Source of the DNA: Paenarthrobacter aurescens
Lineage (GTDB): Bacteria > Actinomycetota > Actinomycetes > Actinomycetales > Micrococcaceae
DNA: 64,000 nt
Direction of reading: 5' to 3'
NCBI RefSeq assembly: GCF_041549525.1
Contig: NZ_CP157456.1
Coordinates: forward strand, 434,001 to 498,000
The position numbers and the translations under genes were made by a program. This document shows, piece after piece, positions 1 through 10,568 of the stretch. Every line of letters begins with the position of its first letter. Positions within the stretch are counted from its first letter, which is position 1. A model generated the notes under the pieces. The model made no database searches. It worked only from the letters and a program-made list of their open reading frames with translations, and was not told where the DNA came from.

Positions 1-6
1 AAGAGC

Positions 7-891
7 ATGAAAATAATCGGGTTCGGGGACAACATTGTGGACCGTTTTCTCGACCGCAAAGTGATGTACCCCGGGGGGAACTGCGTAAATGTCGCGGTAT
101 TCGCCCGTCGGCTCGGTATCGAGTCCGCCTACCTCGGGGTATTCGGCTCGGATCCCTTGGGCGTCTTTGTCCGCGACGCCATTGATGCCGAGGGCGTTGA
201 CACCAGCAAATGCATCGTCCGCGACGGCCTCAACGGGGTCACTGAAATCAAGGTAGTGGACGGGGACCGCATCTTCCTGGGCTGGAATGAAGGGGGCGTC
301 ACCATAAGTGATCCCTTCATCCTGAATGAGGAACACCTGAAGTATCTGGCCTCAGCCGATCTGGTGCATTCGAGTGTCTATTCTGCGTCGGAAGACCAGC
401 TGCCTGCCGTTCGAAGCACTGGAGCCCTGGTCAGTTTTGACTACTCGTCTGAGCCGGAACGCCGAACAGATTCCTACGTGATGCGGACGGCGCCCTACGT
501 GGACCTGGCGCTGTTGTCGTGCGGAAACGCGACCGTTGCCGCCGTCGAGCATGACCTCAAACGCGTGCACGCGGCGGGCGTTTCGCTCGCGGTGGGGACG
601 CGCGGCCAGGCAGGGGCAATGATGTACGACGGCGAACACTTCCTCACGCAGTCGGCCGCCCCTACCGATCCGCTCCGGTTTGCCGACACGATGGGTTGCG
701 GCGATGCCTTCCTGTCCGGCCTCGTGGTCAGTTTGCTTGGCTCCGGTTGGAGCCGAACGTACCGGCCGCCGGCTGACGCTTTGCAGAGGGCGCTGGCCCA
801 AGGGTCCGAATATGCAGCGGAGCAATGTTATGTGGAGGGCGCTTTCGGTTACGGCCGGGCGGTCGAAGTAGCGGCCGGGCCCTCGCGGTAG
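7..891 (+). CDS. frlD: PfkB-family sugar kinase, fructoselysine 6-kinase (FrlD)-like
   Basis: 294 aa ribokinase-fold kinase predicted to phosphorylate a fructosamine (Amadori product) on the sugar 6-OH in the cytoplasm. Seen: start MKIIGFGDNIVD, sugar-binding glycine motif GGNCVNVAV (about residues 23-31) and the C-terminal signature DTMGCGDAF (about 227-235), in which the second Asp is the catalytic base of the family. The N-terminal half resembles E. coli FrlD as I remember it (GDN.VD, PGGN.VNVAV, S.F..D.G.F). Length is slightly above FrlD. The FrlC-like epimerase downstream at 5470 supports the assignment. A partner deglycase (FrlB, SIS domain) is not in the window and could lie just to the left. 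Substrate could be another glycated amine. Confidence 0.75.
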   Translation: MKIIGFGDNIVDRFLDRKVMYPGGNCVNVAVFARRLGIESAYLGVFGSDPLGVFVRDAIDAEGVDTSKCIVRDGLNGVTEIKVVDGDRIFLGWNEGGVTISDPFILNEEHLKYLASADLVHSSVYSASEDQLPAVRSTGALVSFDYSSEPERRTDSYVMRTAPYVDLALLSCGNATVAAVEHDLKRVHAAGVSLAVGTRGQAGAMMYDGEHFLTQSAAPTDPLRFADTMGCGDAFLSGLVVSLLGSGWSRTYRPPADALQRALAQGSEYAAEQCYVEGAFGYGRAVEVAAGPSR

Positions 892-935
892 CAGCCCTGC
901 CCTCGCGCCAGCAGCCCTGCCCTCGCGCCAGCAAC
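881..935. repeat. 20-bp tandem repeat, about 2.75 copies, across the frlD stop codon
   Basis: CCTCGCGSYAGCAGCCCTGC is repeated head to tail from 881 to 935. The first copy carries the frlD stop codon (TAG at 889-891). In the second and third copies the TAG has become CAG. The array therefore looks like a slippage duplication of the gene's 3' end; no function is evident. Confidence 0.8.
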
Positions 936-1005
936 TAGGATCTGATGCAGAGATAAATCAACGGACGGAACCGCGGAAGCGAATTCCACAACTGAAGGGG
1001 GCCGG

Positions 1006-2112
1006 ATGGCGGCGGATCATCAGAACCACCCGGCTGCCCCCACCATTACCGAGGTGGCAGCAGCTGCCGGAGTAGGGAGGGCCACGGTTGCCAGAACGCT
1101 CGGCAACTATGGATCGGTGAGTGAAGCCACCCGTGCCAAGGTGATGCGGGCGGCCGAGAAACTTGGTTACCAGCCCAACACTTTGGCCCGAAGCATGACC
1201 ACCGGGGTTACCAAAACCCTGGGGATTGTGCTGGCGGACGTAGCTAACCCCTTCTTCTCAGGGGTGCTCAAGGGCATCTCGGAAACCGCCAAATCTGCTG
1301 GATATGACGCCATCATCCTGAGCACTGACGAGAAGCTTGAGCTGGAGCGGGATGCAATCGCCGTGCTTCTGGCCAAGCAAGTAGATGGCCTGGTGGTCGC
1401 GTCCGCTGCGGGTCGAAGCGATGATGTTTCGCATCTTTCCAATGCCATGGACCGGGGGACTCCTGTAGTTCTCATAGACCGTTTGGTGGACAAGCTGGAA
1501 ACCGATTCGGTGGTGATCGATAACCGGGAGGCTGCGAGGTCTGCCGTGGCCTCGCTCATTCAGCATGGTCACCGGCGGATCGCGTTTGCCTGGGGTCCTG
1601 TCACTTTGAGTCCGGCCACGGATTTGAAACAAATGCACAGCATCCTTGATGAAGCGCTGTGGAGTGATGGTGAGCGGTTGAGGGGGTACCTTGACGCGTT
1701 GGAGGAAGCCGGGATTCCTTTCGACACCGCTCTCATCACCCACGTTTTGAAGAATGAGGGCCAGGCAACGCGGGCTGTCAGCGGAATGCTGGCTCTTGCG
1801 GACCCACCCACCGCCATTTTCACCACTGAAACCGAGGCGACGGTGGGGGCTCTGCATTCCTTGCGCGCCAAAAACCTTCGCGTTTTGAAGGACGTTTCCC
1901 TCATCGGTTTTGACGACAGCCCCTGGGCCGCGGTCATGGAACCCCCGCTGACCATGATCCAGCAACCCATGCGACAAATGGGCGTGGTTGCCTCCCAGCA
2001 GCTCATCGCAAGGATTGACGGCGATACTTCTGCTCCGAAGAAGCACGTCCTGCCGTCACAGCTCGTGGCCCGGTCCTCGGACGGACCTGTGCGCGCTGCC
2101 CGCGGCAACTAG
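1006..2112 (+). CDS. LacI-family transcriptional regulator of the fructosamine locus
   Basis: 368 aa LacI/GalR repressor. The N-terminal helix-turn-helix (about residues 14-36, TITEVAAAAGVGRATVART) is followed by a hinge (LGYQPNTLARSMTTG) and a periplasmic-binding-protein-like effector domain beginning TLGIVLADVANPFFSGVLKG. The recognition helix reads GRATVART rather than the common STATVSRV, so its operator may deviate in the outer bases. An ATG start after a purine-rich GAAGGGGG fits. It sits between the kinase and the ABC importer, all on one strand, and a strong LacI-type palindrome lies just downstream at 2173. The likely inducer is the imported sugar conjugate (inference). Confidence 0.9.
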   Translation: MAADHQNHPAAPTITEVAAAAGVGRATVARTLGNYGSVSEATRAKVMRAAEKLGYQPNTLARSMTTGVTKTLGIVLADVANPFFSGVLKGISETAKSAGYDAIILSTDEKLELERDAIAVLLAKQVDGLVVASAAGRSDDVSHLSNAMDRGTPVVLIDRLVDKLETDSVVIDNREAARSAVASLIQHGHRRIAFAWGPVTLSPATDLKQMHSILDEALWSDGERLRGYLDALEEAGIPFDTALITHVLKNEGQATRAVSGMLALADPPTAIFTTETEATVGALHSLRAKNLRVLKDVSLIGFDDSPWAAVMEPPLTMIQQPMRQMGVVASQQLIARIDGDTSAPKKHVLPSQLVARSSDGPVRAARGN

Positions 2113-2172
2113 CAAATTCCCTTCTGTAATTTCCCTTGGATCTCTTCCGTGTTGATCTAAATCATGATTCAC

Positions 2173-2190
2173 TGTGGTACCGGTATCACA
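2173..2190. promoter_or_regulatory. LacI-type operator upstream of the sugar ABC importer
   Basis: TGTGGTACCGGTATCACA is an 18-bp palindrome with a single mismatched pair and a central CG, the classic shape of a LacI-family operator. It lies 139 bp before the substrate-binding protein gene and 61 bp after the stop of the LacI gene. No promoter elements were confidently identified. Confidence 0.7.
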
Positions 2191-2328
2191 AGTTCCAAAC
2201 CCTCCCCACGTTCAATCTCAGTAGTTACCCCCTTCAGCCCGTCCGCGGTGAAGTGCACCCAACGGCGGGCCTGACTTCCCACTCCCACTGGGACTTAAGG
2301 CTGATGGGCCCTTCGACCGAAAGAAGAC

Positions 2329-3654
2329 ATGATGCGTAAAAGCACCCAATCACTGATGGCATTGCTGGCCGGCGCCGCTCTGGCGCTCACGGCATGTTCC
2401 GACGGCGGCAGCCAGCCGGCCGCAGCTCTCGACCCCAATGCGGAACCACAGTACACAGGAACCCTCAGCATCCTCACCAAGTTTGGCGGAGACCCGCTGG
2501 AACCGTATTTTGAGGACCTCGCGGCAGAGTACAAGAAGCTGCACCCGGAAGTGTCCTTCGAGCTCATTCAGGAGACGGACCAGAGCATCAAGGACAAGAC
2601 CAAGACGCTCACGGCATCCCAGGCCATGCCTGACATCTATTTCACCTGGGCAGGCAGCTGGGCCAACAACTTCATTGACGGTGGGCTCGCAGCAGACCTC
2701 ACACCGGTCATAGCCCCCGGTACCGAGTGGGGCAACAACTTCGGCGAATCCGCGCTCAAGGCATTCTACAAAGACGGCAAATACTTCGCAGTTCCGCTCT
2801 ACAACAACGGCAAGTTCATGGGCTACAACCAGAGGGTCTTCAAGGAACTGGGCCTAACCCCGCCGTCCACTTTTGATGAACTCATTTCATCCTGCTCCGT
2901 GCTCAAGGGAGCTGGCTACGAGCCGATCTCGTTCGGAAACAAGGACGGGTGGCCCGGACTCCACTATCTACAGCAGCTCTTCGCTTACGAGGTACCGGCA
3001 GAAACACTGCAAGCCGACTTCAGTCCGGCAACGGCCAAGCTGGAGGACAAGGGTTACCTCAAGGCCATGGAGCAGTTCACCACTTTGGTCAATGAGTGCA
3101 CCGGCAGCGGCAAGGACTCCAACGGTGTCCTCTACACCACCGCACAGCAGGCTTTGGCTGAGGGCAAATCGGGCATGTACTACCAGGAGATCCTTGAATT
3201 CGACTCCACTGCCTCCGCTGATTCGAAGCTGAAGGTGGACGGGCTGGGCATCTTCAAACTCCCGGCGGCTGCGGACGCCAAGGGAGACAAAAATGCGATC
3301 GAAGGGTCCCCTGAGGGCTACATCATCAACGCCCGCTCCAAGAACGCCGCGCTTGCAGCTGATTTCATGAAGTTCGCAACCAATACGCAGAACGCGGCCA
3401 AGCTCTCTGCACCGCCGTATGGCCAGCCCAGCGCGGTCAAAGGCGCAGTTTCCACCGAGAACTCTTCCGCACCTGTGATCGAAGGCATCAAGCAAGTCAA
3501 CGAAGCATCTGCGGCCATCACCTGGCTGGACTCCGTTACTGTTCCTGCGGTTGCTGATGCATGGTTGGCCGGTGGCGAAGCCCTGGTGGCCGGAACTCAG
3601 ACCCCGGATCAGGTTCTTGCCTCCGTCCGGGCTGCTTCCAGTGCAGCTAAGTAG
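2329..3654 (+). CDS. Sugar ABC transporter substrate-binding lipoprotein
   Basis: 441 aa family 1 extracellular solute-binding protein. A lipoprotein signal ends in LALTAC (Cys near residue 23), so the mature protein is lipid-anchored outside the membrane. The body has the usual features: LSILTKFGGDP, aromatic residues in the ligand region (YFTWAGSWANNF) and a C-terminal domain with PEGYIINARSKN. Two adjacent ATGs (2329 and 2332) are possible starts after a GAAAGAAG ribosome site. It is first in an importer operon with two permeases. Context with FrlD- and FrlC-like enzymes suggests a fructosamine or related glycoconjugate ligand (inference). Confidence 0.88.
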   Translation: MMRKSTQSLMALLAGAALALTACSDGGSQPAAALDPNAEPQYTGTLSILTKFGGDPLEPYFEDLAAEYKKLHPEVSFELIQETDQSIKDKTKTLTASQAMPDIYFTWAGSWANNFIDGGLAADLTPVIAPGTEWGNNFGESALKAFYKDGKYFAVPLYNNGKFMGYNQRVFKELGLTPPSTFDELISSCSVLKGAGYEPISFGNKDGWPGLHYLQQLFAYEVPAETLQADFSPATAKLEDKGYLKAMEQFTTLVNECTGSGKDSNGVLYTTAQQALAEGKSGMYYQEILEFDSTASADSKLKVDGLGIFKLPAAADAKGDKNAIEGSPEGYIINARSKNAALAADFMKFATNTQNAAKLSAPPYGQPSAVKGAVSTENSSAPVIEGIKQVNEASAAITWLDSVTVPAVADAWLAGGEALVAGTQTPDQVLASVRAASSAAK

Positions 3655-3665
3655 CAGGGCACGCC

Positions 3666-4637
3666 ATGACTGTTTCCGATACCGCATGGAAGCCCACGGC
3701 ACCGCCTCCGGCACCTGTTTCCACCAAACCGCCTAAAAGACGATCCGCCAAGTCTGGCCGAAACCTCCGCTGGCGCAATATTGTGTGGGTGCTGCCGGCA
3801 GTCCTTCTGTTGGGAGTCTTCGCTTATCTTCCACTGGTACAGAACCTGGGGTTCAGCTTCCTCAAGTGGGACATCTACAGTGGTCGCCAAACCTTTGTAG
3901 GGGCGGACAACTACGTCCGCATGTTCAACGACCCCATTTTTTGGAAGTCACTCCTTAACAACACTCTGTACGCCATCATCTCCATTGCTTTCCAAGTGTT
4001 CGGGGCGATGATCCTGGCGGCGATGATCGAGGGCCTTCGAAGCCAGAGATGGAAGGGAATCCTTCGGGCCGTCTACTTTGTACCCTCCGCGATCTCCATC
4101 ACCGTGGCCGGTCTCCTGTTCTACTTCATCTACGAGCCCGAGATGGGCATCCTGAACGCTGCGCTGGATTTCCTGGGTCTGGGGGACTTCACCCAGGCAT
4201 GGTTGGGGCAGGAAAACACGGCGATTTTTGCCATCATCGCCATGAGCCAGTGGCAAGGATTCGGGTACTGCACCCTTCTCTTTTCCGTAGCACTGCAGCG
4301 CATCCCGTCTGAACTGTATGAAGCGGCGTCCATTGACGGCGTCGGGCCTTTCCAGCGCTTCTTTTCAATTTCCCTGCCACTGGTCAGAGAAATGACCGGC
4401 CTGATGATGATTGTCACCGTTTCCGGGGCCTTTCAAGTGTTCAACGAAGTGATGGTGATGACCAGCGGAGGCCCCAACAACTCAAGCCAGGTCCTTGGCA
4501 CGTGGCTCTACAGAAGCGGATTTGTACGGAATGACTTTGGCTACGCGGCCGCCGTCGCCACTGCCGTCTTCATCATCACGCTGGTCCTGGCCGTCATTCA
4601 GCTTCGAATCTCCAAGAAAAGGAGGGTCCAATGGTGA
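3666..4637 (+). CDS. Sugar ABC transporter permease (MalF/UgpA type)
   Basis: 323 aa inner-membrane permease with about six membrane segments, beginning IVWVLPAVLLLGVFAYLPL after a cytoplasmic Pro/Lys-rich N-terminus of about 35 residues. The EAA loop that docks on the ATPase is visible as ELYEAASIDGVGPFQRFF. It starts 11 bp after the binding-protein gene and its end overlaps the next permease by 7 bp, indicating translational coupling. No ATPase gene is nearby, so a shared MsiK-like ATPase is expected. Confidence 0.9.
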   Translation: MTVSDTAWKPTAPPPAPVSTKPPKRRSAKSGRNLRWRNIVWVLPAVLLLGVFAYLPLVQNLGFSFLKWDIYSGRQTFVGADNYVRMFNDPIFWKSLLNNTLYAIISIAFQVFGAMILAAMIEGLRSQRWKGILRAVYFVPSAISITVAGLLFYFIYEPEMGILNAALDFLGLGDFTQAWLGQENTAIFAIIAMSQWQGFGYCTLLFSVALQRIPSELYEAASIDGVGPFQRFFSISLPLVREMTGLMMIVTVSGAFQVFNEVMVMTSGGPNNSSQVLGTWLYRSGFVRNDFGYAAAVATAVFIITLVLAVIQLRISKKRRVQW

Positions 4638-5467
4638 CGCGCTCAGCTGTGTTGCTGGTACTCGGACGTGTCCTCATCAAGGCGTTCCTGATTGCCCTGG
4701 CCGTGGTGGTCATCTATCCCTTGGTTTGGATGCTGCTCAACGGCGTAAAGTCCAACTCTGAACTCTTCTCCAACCCCTTTGCCCTGCCCGTTGCGTGGAA
4801 ATGGGACAACTACGTCACGGCCTGGAACCGCGGGGTGGGCGACTATCTCACCACCAGCGTCCTGGTCACCGTTGCTTCCACCATCGCCACAGTATTCATC
4901 AGTGCGTGGGCAGCATACGGCCTGACCCGGGTGAACATCCCCTTCAACAAGGCGGTGCTGATCCTCATCCTTGGCGGACTGATGCTCGCTCCCACGGTTG
5001 CACTGATCCCGCTGGTCAAGATGTTCCAGAGTTTGGGGCTGTACAACAACCTGTGGGCACTGCTGATTCTGTACACGGCCTTCCGTGTCCCTTTCACGAC
5101 GTTCCTTATCCGGGCTTACATGATGGACCTGCCCGCCGAGGTGGATGAGGCGGCATCAGTAGACGGGGCATCCAAAGCCCGGGCGTTCTGGCAGGTCATC
5201 TTGCCCATGTGCAAGCCCATCCTGGTCTCCACTGTCCTGCTGAACATTCTTTTCACCTGGAATGAATACCTGTTCGCCATGGTGTTCACCAGCGGGGGAG
5301 CCCTGCAAACCCTCCCGGTGGGGTTGACCAATCTGATGTCCAAGCACGGCACGGATTACCCCGTGGTGTTCGCCGGCATGGCCATCGCGGCAATCCCTGT
5401 GATTGTTCTGTTCTTTGCGGGGCAGCGGTACTTCATCCGTGGACTCGCAGACGGAGTTGGCAAGTAG
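4631..5467 (+). CDS. Sugar ABC transporter permease (MalG/UgpE type)
   Basis: 278 aa second permease of the importer, with six predicted membrane segments and the EAA loop EVDEAASVDGASKARAFWQV. The C-terminus QRYFIRGLADGVGK is typical of MalG-type proteins. The ATG overlaps the end of the first permease. It pairs with that protein to form the transmembrane channel. Confidence 0.9.
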   Translation: MVTRSAVLLVLGRVLIKAFLIALAVVVIYPLVWMLLNGVKSNSELFSNPFALPVAWKWDNYVTAWNRGVGDYLTTSVLVTVASTIATVFISAWAAYGLTRVNIPFNKAVLILILGGLMLAPTVALIPLVKMFQSLGLYNNLWALLILYTAFRVPFTTFLIRAYMMDLPAEVDEAASVDGASKARAFWQVILPMCKPILVSTVLLNILFTWNEYLFAMVFTSGGALQTLPVGLTNLMSKHGTDYPVVFAGMAIAAIPVIVLFFAGQRYFIRGLADGVGK

Positions 5468-5469
5468 AC

Positions 5470-7951
<2,482 letters not shown>

Positions 7952-8165
7952 GACGAGGCTCCCCAGCAGCTGTTTCAGTGATGTGTCCGCCAGTCTAGGT
8001 TGGGCAAACAACCGCGGCACAGTCGGAAATTGGTCCTTGTGGATAACTTGCCCGTGGTCGCACGAAAGTCCCTGGCAGGAGAGGCGCGTCCCCTTCCCCC
8101 CGATGGTTCTCCCAAAGCGTCGGAGCTAGACGCTAGGGTGGTACTCAAGAGAAGGGGAGTGCTCC

Positions 8166-8612
8166 ATGGAAGACCAGAATGTGCAGCTTGATCCCGTGCC
8201 CGGGGGCGAAATCCCTGGTACCGGACGCACCATCATCTCCGAGGCGGCCGTCGCCAAAGTCGCGGGCATCGCTGCCCGCACAGTGCCCGGCGTCTACTCC
8301 TTGGGTTCCGCTCCGTCCCGCGCGCTGGGTGCTATTCGCGACGCCGTCGGAAGCTCGGACCACGCAGCCGGCGTCCGCGCTGAGGTGGGAGAGACCCAAG
8401 TGGCAGTGGACATCACCTTGGTTGCGCTTTACGGTCATCCCCTGCACGGCGTCGCCAACCAGGTCCGCGCCGCTGTTTACCGCGCCGTGGAGGAACTCGT
8501 TGGTCTTCAAGTAATTGAGGTCAACATTGAGATCACGGATGTCTTCATTGCACCGCCGGCAAAACCCGCCGGAAGCAAGGCAGTGGTAGTGGATAGGGAG
8601 GCACTTCAATGA
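8166..8612 (+). CDS. Asp23/Gls24 family envelope stress protein
   Basis: 148 aa. The core is the Asp23/Gls24 fold: GRTIISEAAVAKVAGIAA (about residues 20-37), VPGVYSLGS, then VAVDITLVALYGHPLHGVANQVR and a final amphipathic segment. Family members coat the inner face of the membrane and respond to alkaline or cell-wall stress. It is the first gene of a five-gene operon with overlapping starts and stops (8166-10429). The ATG follows AAGGGGAGTG. Confidence 0.88.
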   Translation: MEDQNVQLDPVPGGEIPGTGRTIISEAAVAKVAGIAARTVPGVYSLGSAPSRALGAIRDAVGSSDHAAGVRAEVGETQVAVDITLVALYGHPLHGVANQVRAAVYRAVEELVGLQVIEVNIEITDVFIAPPAKPAGSKAVVVDREALQ

Positions 8613-8800
8613 GCATGACAGTGGTGGGAATCGCTATTGGCGCTTTCGTGGCTTTCATGTCCTTCTCGTTCGGGCTATGGGGCTTCCTGATCTCGCTGCT
8701 CTTCATGGGCGTGGGCGCCCTGTTGGGCCGCGCGGCTGAGGGCAAGCTGGATCTTCGCAGTGTGCTGGATGCCATTACGGGCCGGCGCTCTTCGTCATGA
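8609..8800 (+). CDS. Small DUF2273-like membrane protein
   Basis: 63 aa with two adjacent hydrophobic segments (VGIAIGAFVAFMSFSFGLW and FLISLLFMGVGALLG) and a short basic tail GRRSSS. Small two-helix proteins of this sort accompany Asp23 genes and probably help to tether them to the membrane. It overlaps both neighbours by 4 bp. Confidence 0.75.
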   Translation: MSMTVVGIAIGAFVAFMSFSFGLWGFLISLLFMGVGALLGRAAEGKLDLRSVLDAITGRRSSS

Positions 8801-9177
8801 GCGTGGCTGAGGCTGTGGAGTACACCACCAGCCTGGCCGGCCATAACCGGATCAGTACCCAGGCATTGACATCGTTGGCTCGGGCCGCCGCATCGCAGGC
8901 GCTCGGCGTTGACGCCAGCCACATCCGCGCTGATTGGGCGGACGACGACGGCCTGCTGGCTTTGTCAATCGTGGCACCCATCAGCGTCCCGGCGTTGACC
9001 GAGGTGCTGCGTGATCCGCAGCGTGTCCAAGGCTTCGGTGGTTCCATCTGGGACCGCGCGGTTGCCGCCAAGGCGTTCGTTCTTGATACCGTCACCCGTC
9101 TCAGTGGTTCCCAACTCAGCAGGGTGGACATCAGGATCAGCGGAGCACACGTCACTGAGGGAGGCCGTGTCCAATGA
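8797..9177 (+). CDS. Second Asp23/Gls24-like protein
   Basis: 126 aa, more divergent than the first copy. It keeps the alternating beta/alpha pattern (RISTQALTSLARAAASQALGVDASHIRADW, then LLALSIVAPISVPAL and LSRVDIRISGAHV). Position inside the operon and 4-bp overlaps on both sides support a role alongside the first Asp23 protein. Function is inferred mainly from context. Confidence 0.65.
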   Translation: MSVAEAVEYTTSLAGHNRISTQALTSLARAAASQALGVDASHIRADWADDDGLLALSIVAPISVPALTEVLRDPQRVQGFGGSIWDRAVAAKAFVLDTVTRLSGSQLSRVDIRISGAHVTEGGRVQ

Positions 9178-9821
9178 CCCAGGATCAGGAAACACAGCAA
9201 GTGAACACAGTGGGCTCCAACACCGGTGCCAGCCCGGTGGCCGGGGAAGACCCGGCCATGAGCCGTATCCTGCGCCGTGAAACGCATTCGTCCCGCGCGG
9301 GAGCGTCCGTCATCGCGGCCGTCCTGGTAATCGTCCTCTGCGGCTACGCCTTGCTCGAAGCAGGGGTCCGCGCAATCGGGCAGCCGCCGTGGCTGATTGA
9401 TCCCACAACTGCCGCCGAACGCATCATCGCCCTCCCTGATGGCATCTCACCTTTGCTGCTCGGCGCGAGCGGCGCCGTCATCGCAATGGTGGGGCTCTTT
9501 TTCCTGCTGCACTCTGTCCTTCCGGGCAGGCGCGCGCGCCACTTACTCAGGGACCCGCGCACCGCCGTCGTGGTTGATGACGAAGTCCTGGCCTCCGCGC
9601 TGGCGCGTCGTGCACGAACCGCCGCGAACGTCACCCAGGAGCAGGTCATGGTGGTTGTCTCGCGGCAATTGGTTGTTGTGAATGTGAGGCCTACGTCCGG
9701 GAGCAGGGTCAGCGAAGAAGCGGTACTCACGGCAGTGCAGGCCGAACTTGAAGAAATGTCACCGGTTCCCATGCCTGCTGTCAGAGTCAATCTGGCGTCG
9801 TCGGGGGTGATCGGAGCGTGA
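9174..9821 (+). CDS. DUF6286-like membrane protein
   Basis: 215 aa. An N-terminal cytoplasmic stretch of about 40 residues precedes two membrane segments (ASVIAAVLVIVLCGYALLEAG; LLGASGAVIAMVGLFFLLHSVL) and a cytoplasmic domain with VDDEVLASALARRARTAANVTQEQVMVVVSRQLVVVNVRPTSG-type alternation. This is the actinobacterial DUF6286 layout, which I know from Asp23 operons. It could form a hetero-complex with the neighbouring AmaP-like protein (inference). Confidence 0.7.
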   Translation: MTQDQETQQVNTVGSNTGASPVAGEDPAMSRILRRETHSSRAGASVIAAVLVIVLCGYALLEAGVRAIGQPPWLIDPTTAAERIIALPDGISPLLLGASGAVIAMVGLFFLLHSVLPGRRARHLLRDPRTAVVVDDEVLASALARRARTAANVTQEQVMVVVSRQLVVVNVRPTSGSRVSEEAVLTAVQAELEEMSPVPMPAVRVNLASSGVIGA

Positions 9822-10429
9822 ACGGGACACCGCGGGCCCTCAACCGCATACTCCTCTTCATCATAGGAGCGAAGCTGCTGGCGGTCGGAGTGCTTCTGGT
9901 GCTCCTGGCCACCGTTCCCGCAGTCGCCTCATGGTGGCATGGTTGGTCAGCTTCAATGTGGGCAGGGGCCGAAAATGCCTTCAGGCAGACTCACCTGCCC
10001 GGACGCGAAGAAAGCTGGCTGTGGATTGTGGCCGGTGTGATCCTGGTGGCCATCATCATTGCGATGATCGCTTGGCTGTCCCAACAAGGTAAAGGCCGGG
10101 CCAACCTTCTGGTGGCCAGCGACGACGACAGCGCCGTGGACGGCGAAGTCCGGATCGGCGGTGGCGTGGCCGAGCAAGCCCTCAGGGCAGCACTTTCTGA
10201 AAGGACCGATCTGGCCGGTGCTTCTGTTGCCACCCTGGAAGTGAAGGGCCAGCCGGGACTGCGCATTCGCATCCAGCCCCGGCATGGCGTGGCGCCGCAC
10301 ATCCTTGCTGCGGAAGTGTCGCAACTGGTTGAAGCATTGGATCTTGTGATCGGACAGAAGACTCCCGTTTTGGTGCACATGGTTTCCGGGGCCAGGGCAA
10401 GGTTTACCAAGGCCGAAAGGGTCCGCTGA
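9818..10429 (+). CDS. AmaP-like membrane anchor of the Asp23 operon
   Basis: 203 aa. Two membrane segments (IGAKLLAVGVLLVLLATVPAV; WLWIVAGVILVAIIIAMIAWL) flank an external loop of about 40 residues rich in Trp. A C-terminal cytoplasmic Asp23-like domain follows (EVRIGGGVAEQALRAAL...LEVKGQPGLRIRIQPRHG). The arrangement matches the alkaline shock response anchor AmaP. It is the last gene of the operon, overlapping the DUF6286 gene by 4 bp. Confidence 0.75.
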   Translation: MNGTPRALNRILLFIIGAKLLAVGVLLVLLATVPAVASWWHGWSASMWAGAENAFRQTHLPGREESWLWIVAGVILVAIIIAMIAWLSQQGKGRANLLVASDDDSAVDGEVRIGGGVAEQALRAALSERTDLAGASVATLEVKGQPGLRIRIQPRHGVAPHILAAEVSQLVEALDLVIGQKTPVLVHMVSGARARFTKAERVR

Positions 10430-10489
10430 GAGCAACCTGACTTCCTCTGCCCGCCAAAAGAAATTCCACAAATAAATACAGCGCATCCG

Positions 10490-10516
10490 CATCCATACCC
10501 TGCCTGACGGCGGTAG
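10490..10516 (+). promoter_or_regulatory. Possible SigK-type promoter of the DUF4397 gene
   Basis: CATCC at 10490-10494, 16 bases, then CGGTAG at 10511-10516. The -35 half and the spacing agree with the better match before the fasciclin gene (29870-29896), but the -10 half agrees only in its leading CG. The gene start is 53 bases further down. A SigK/RskA-like pair is encoded 2 kb downstream. Confidence 0.35.
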
Positions 10517-10568
10517 TAGGGGTATCAGCAAAATCCCCGCACGATCGGGCCGATTTGAGGAGAAGGAC

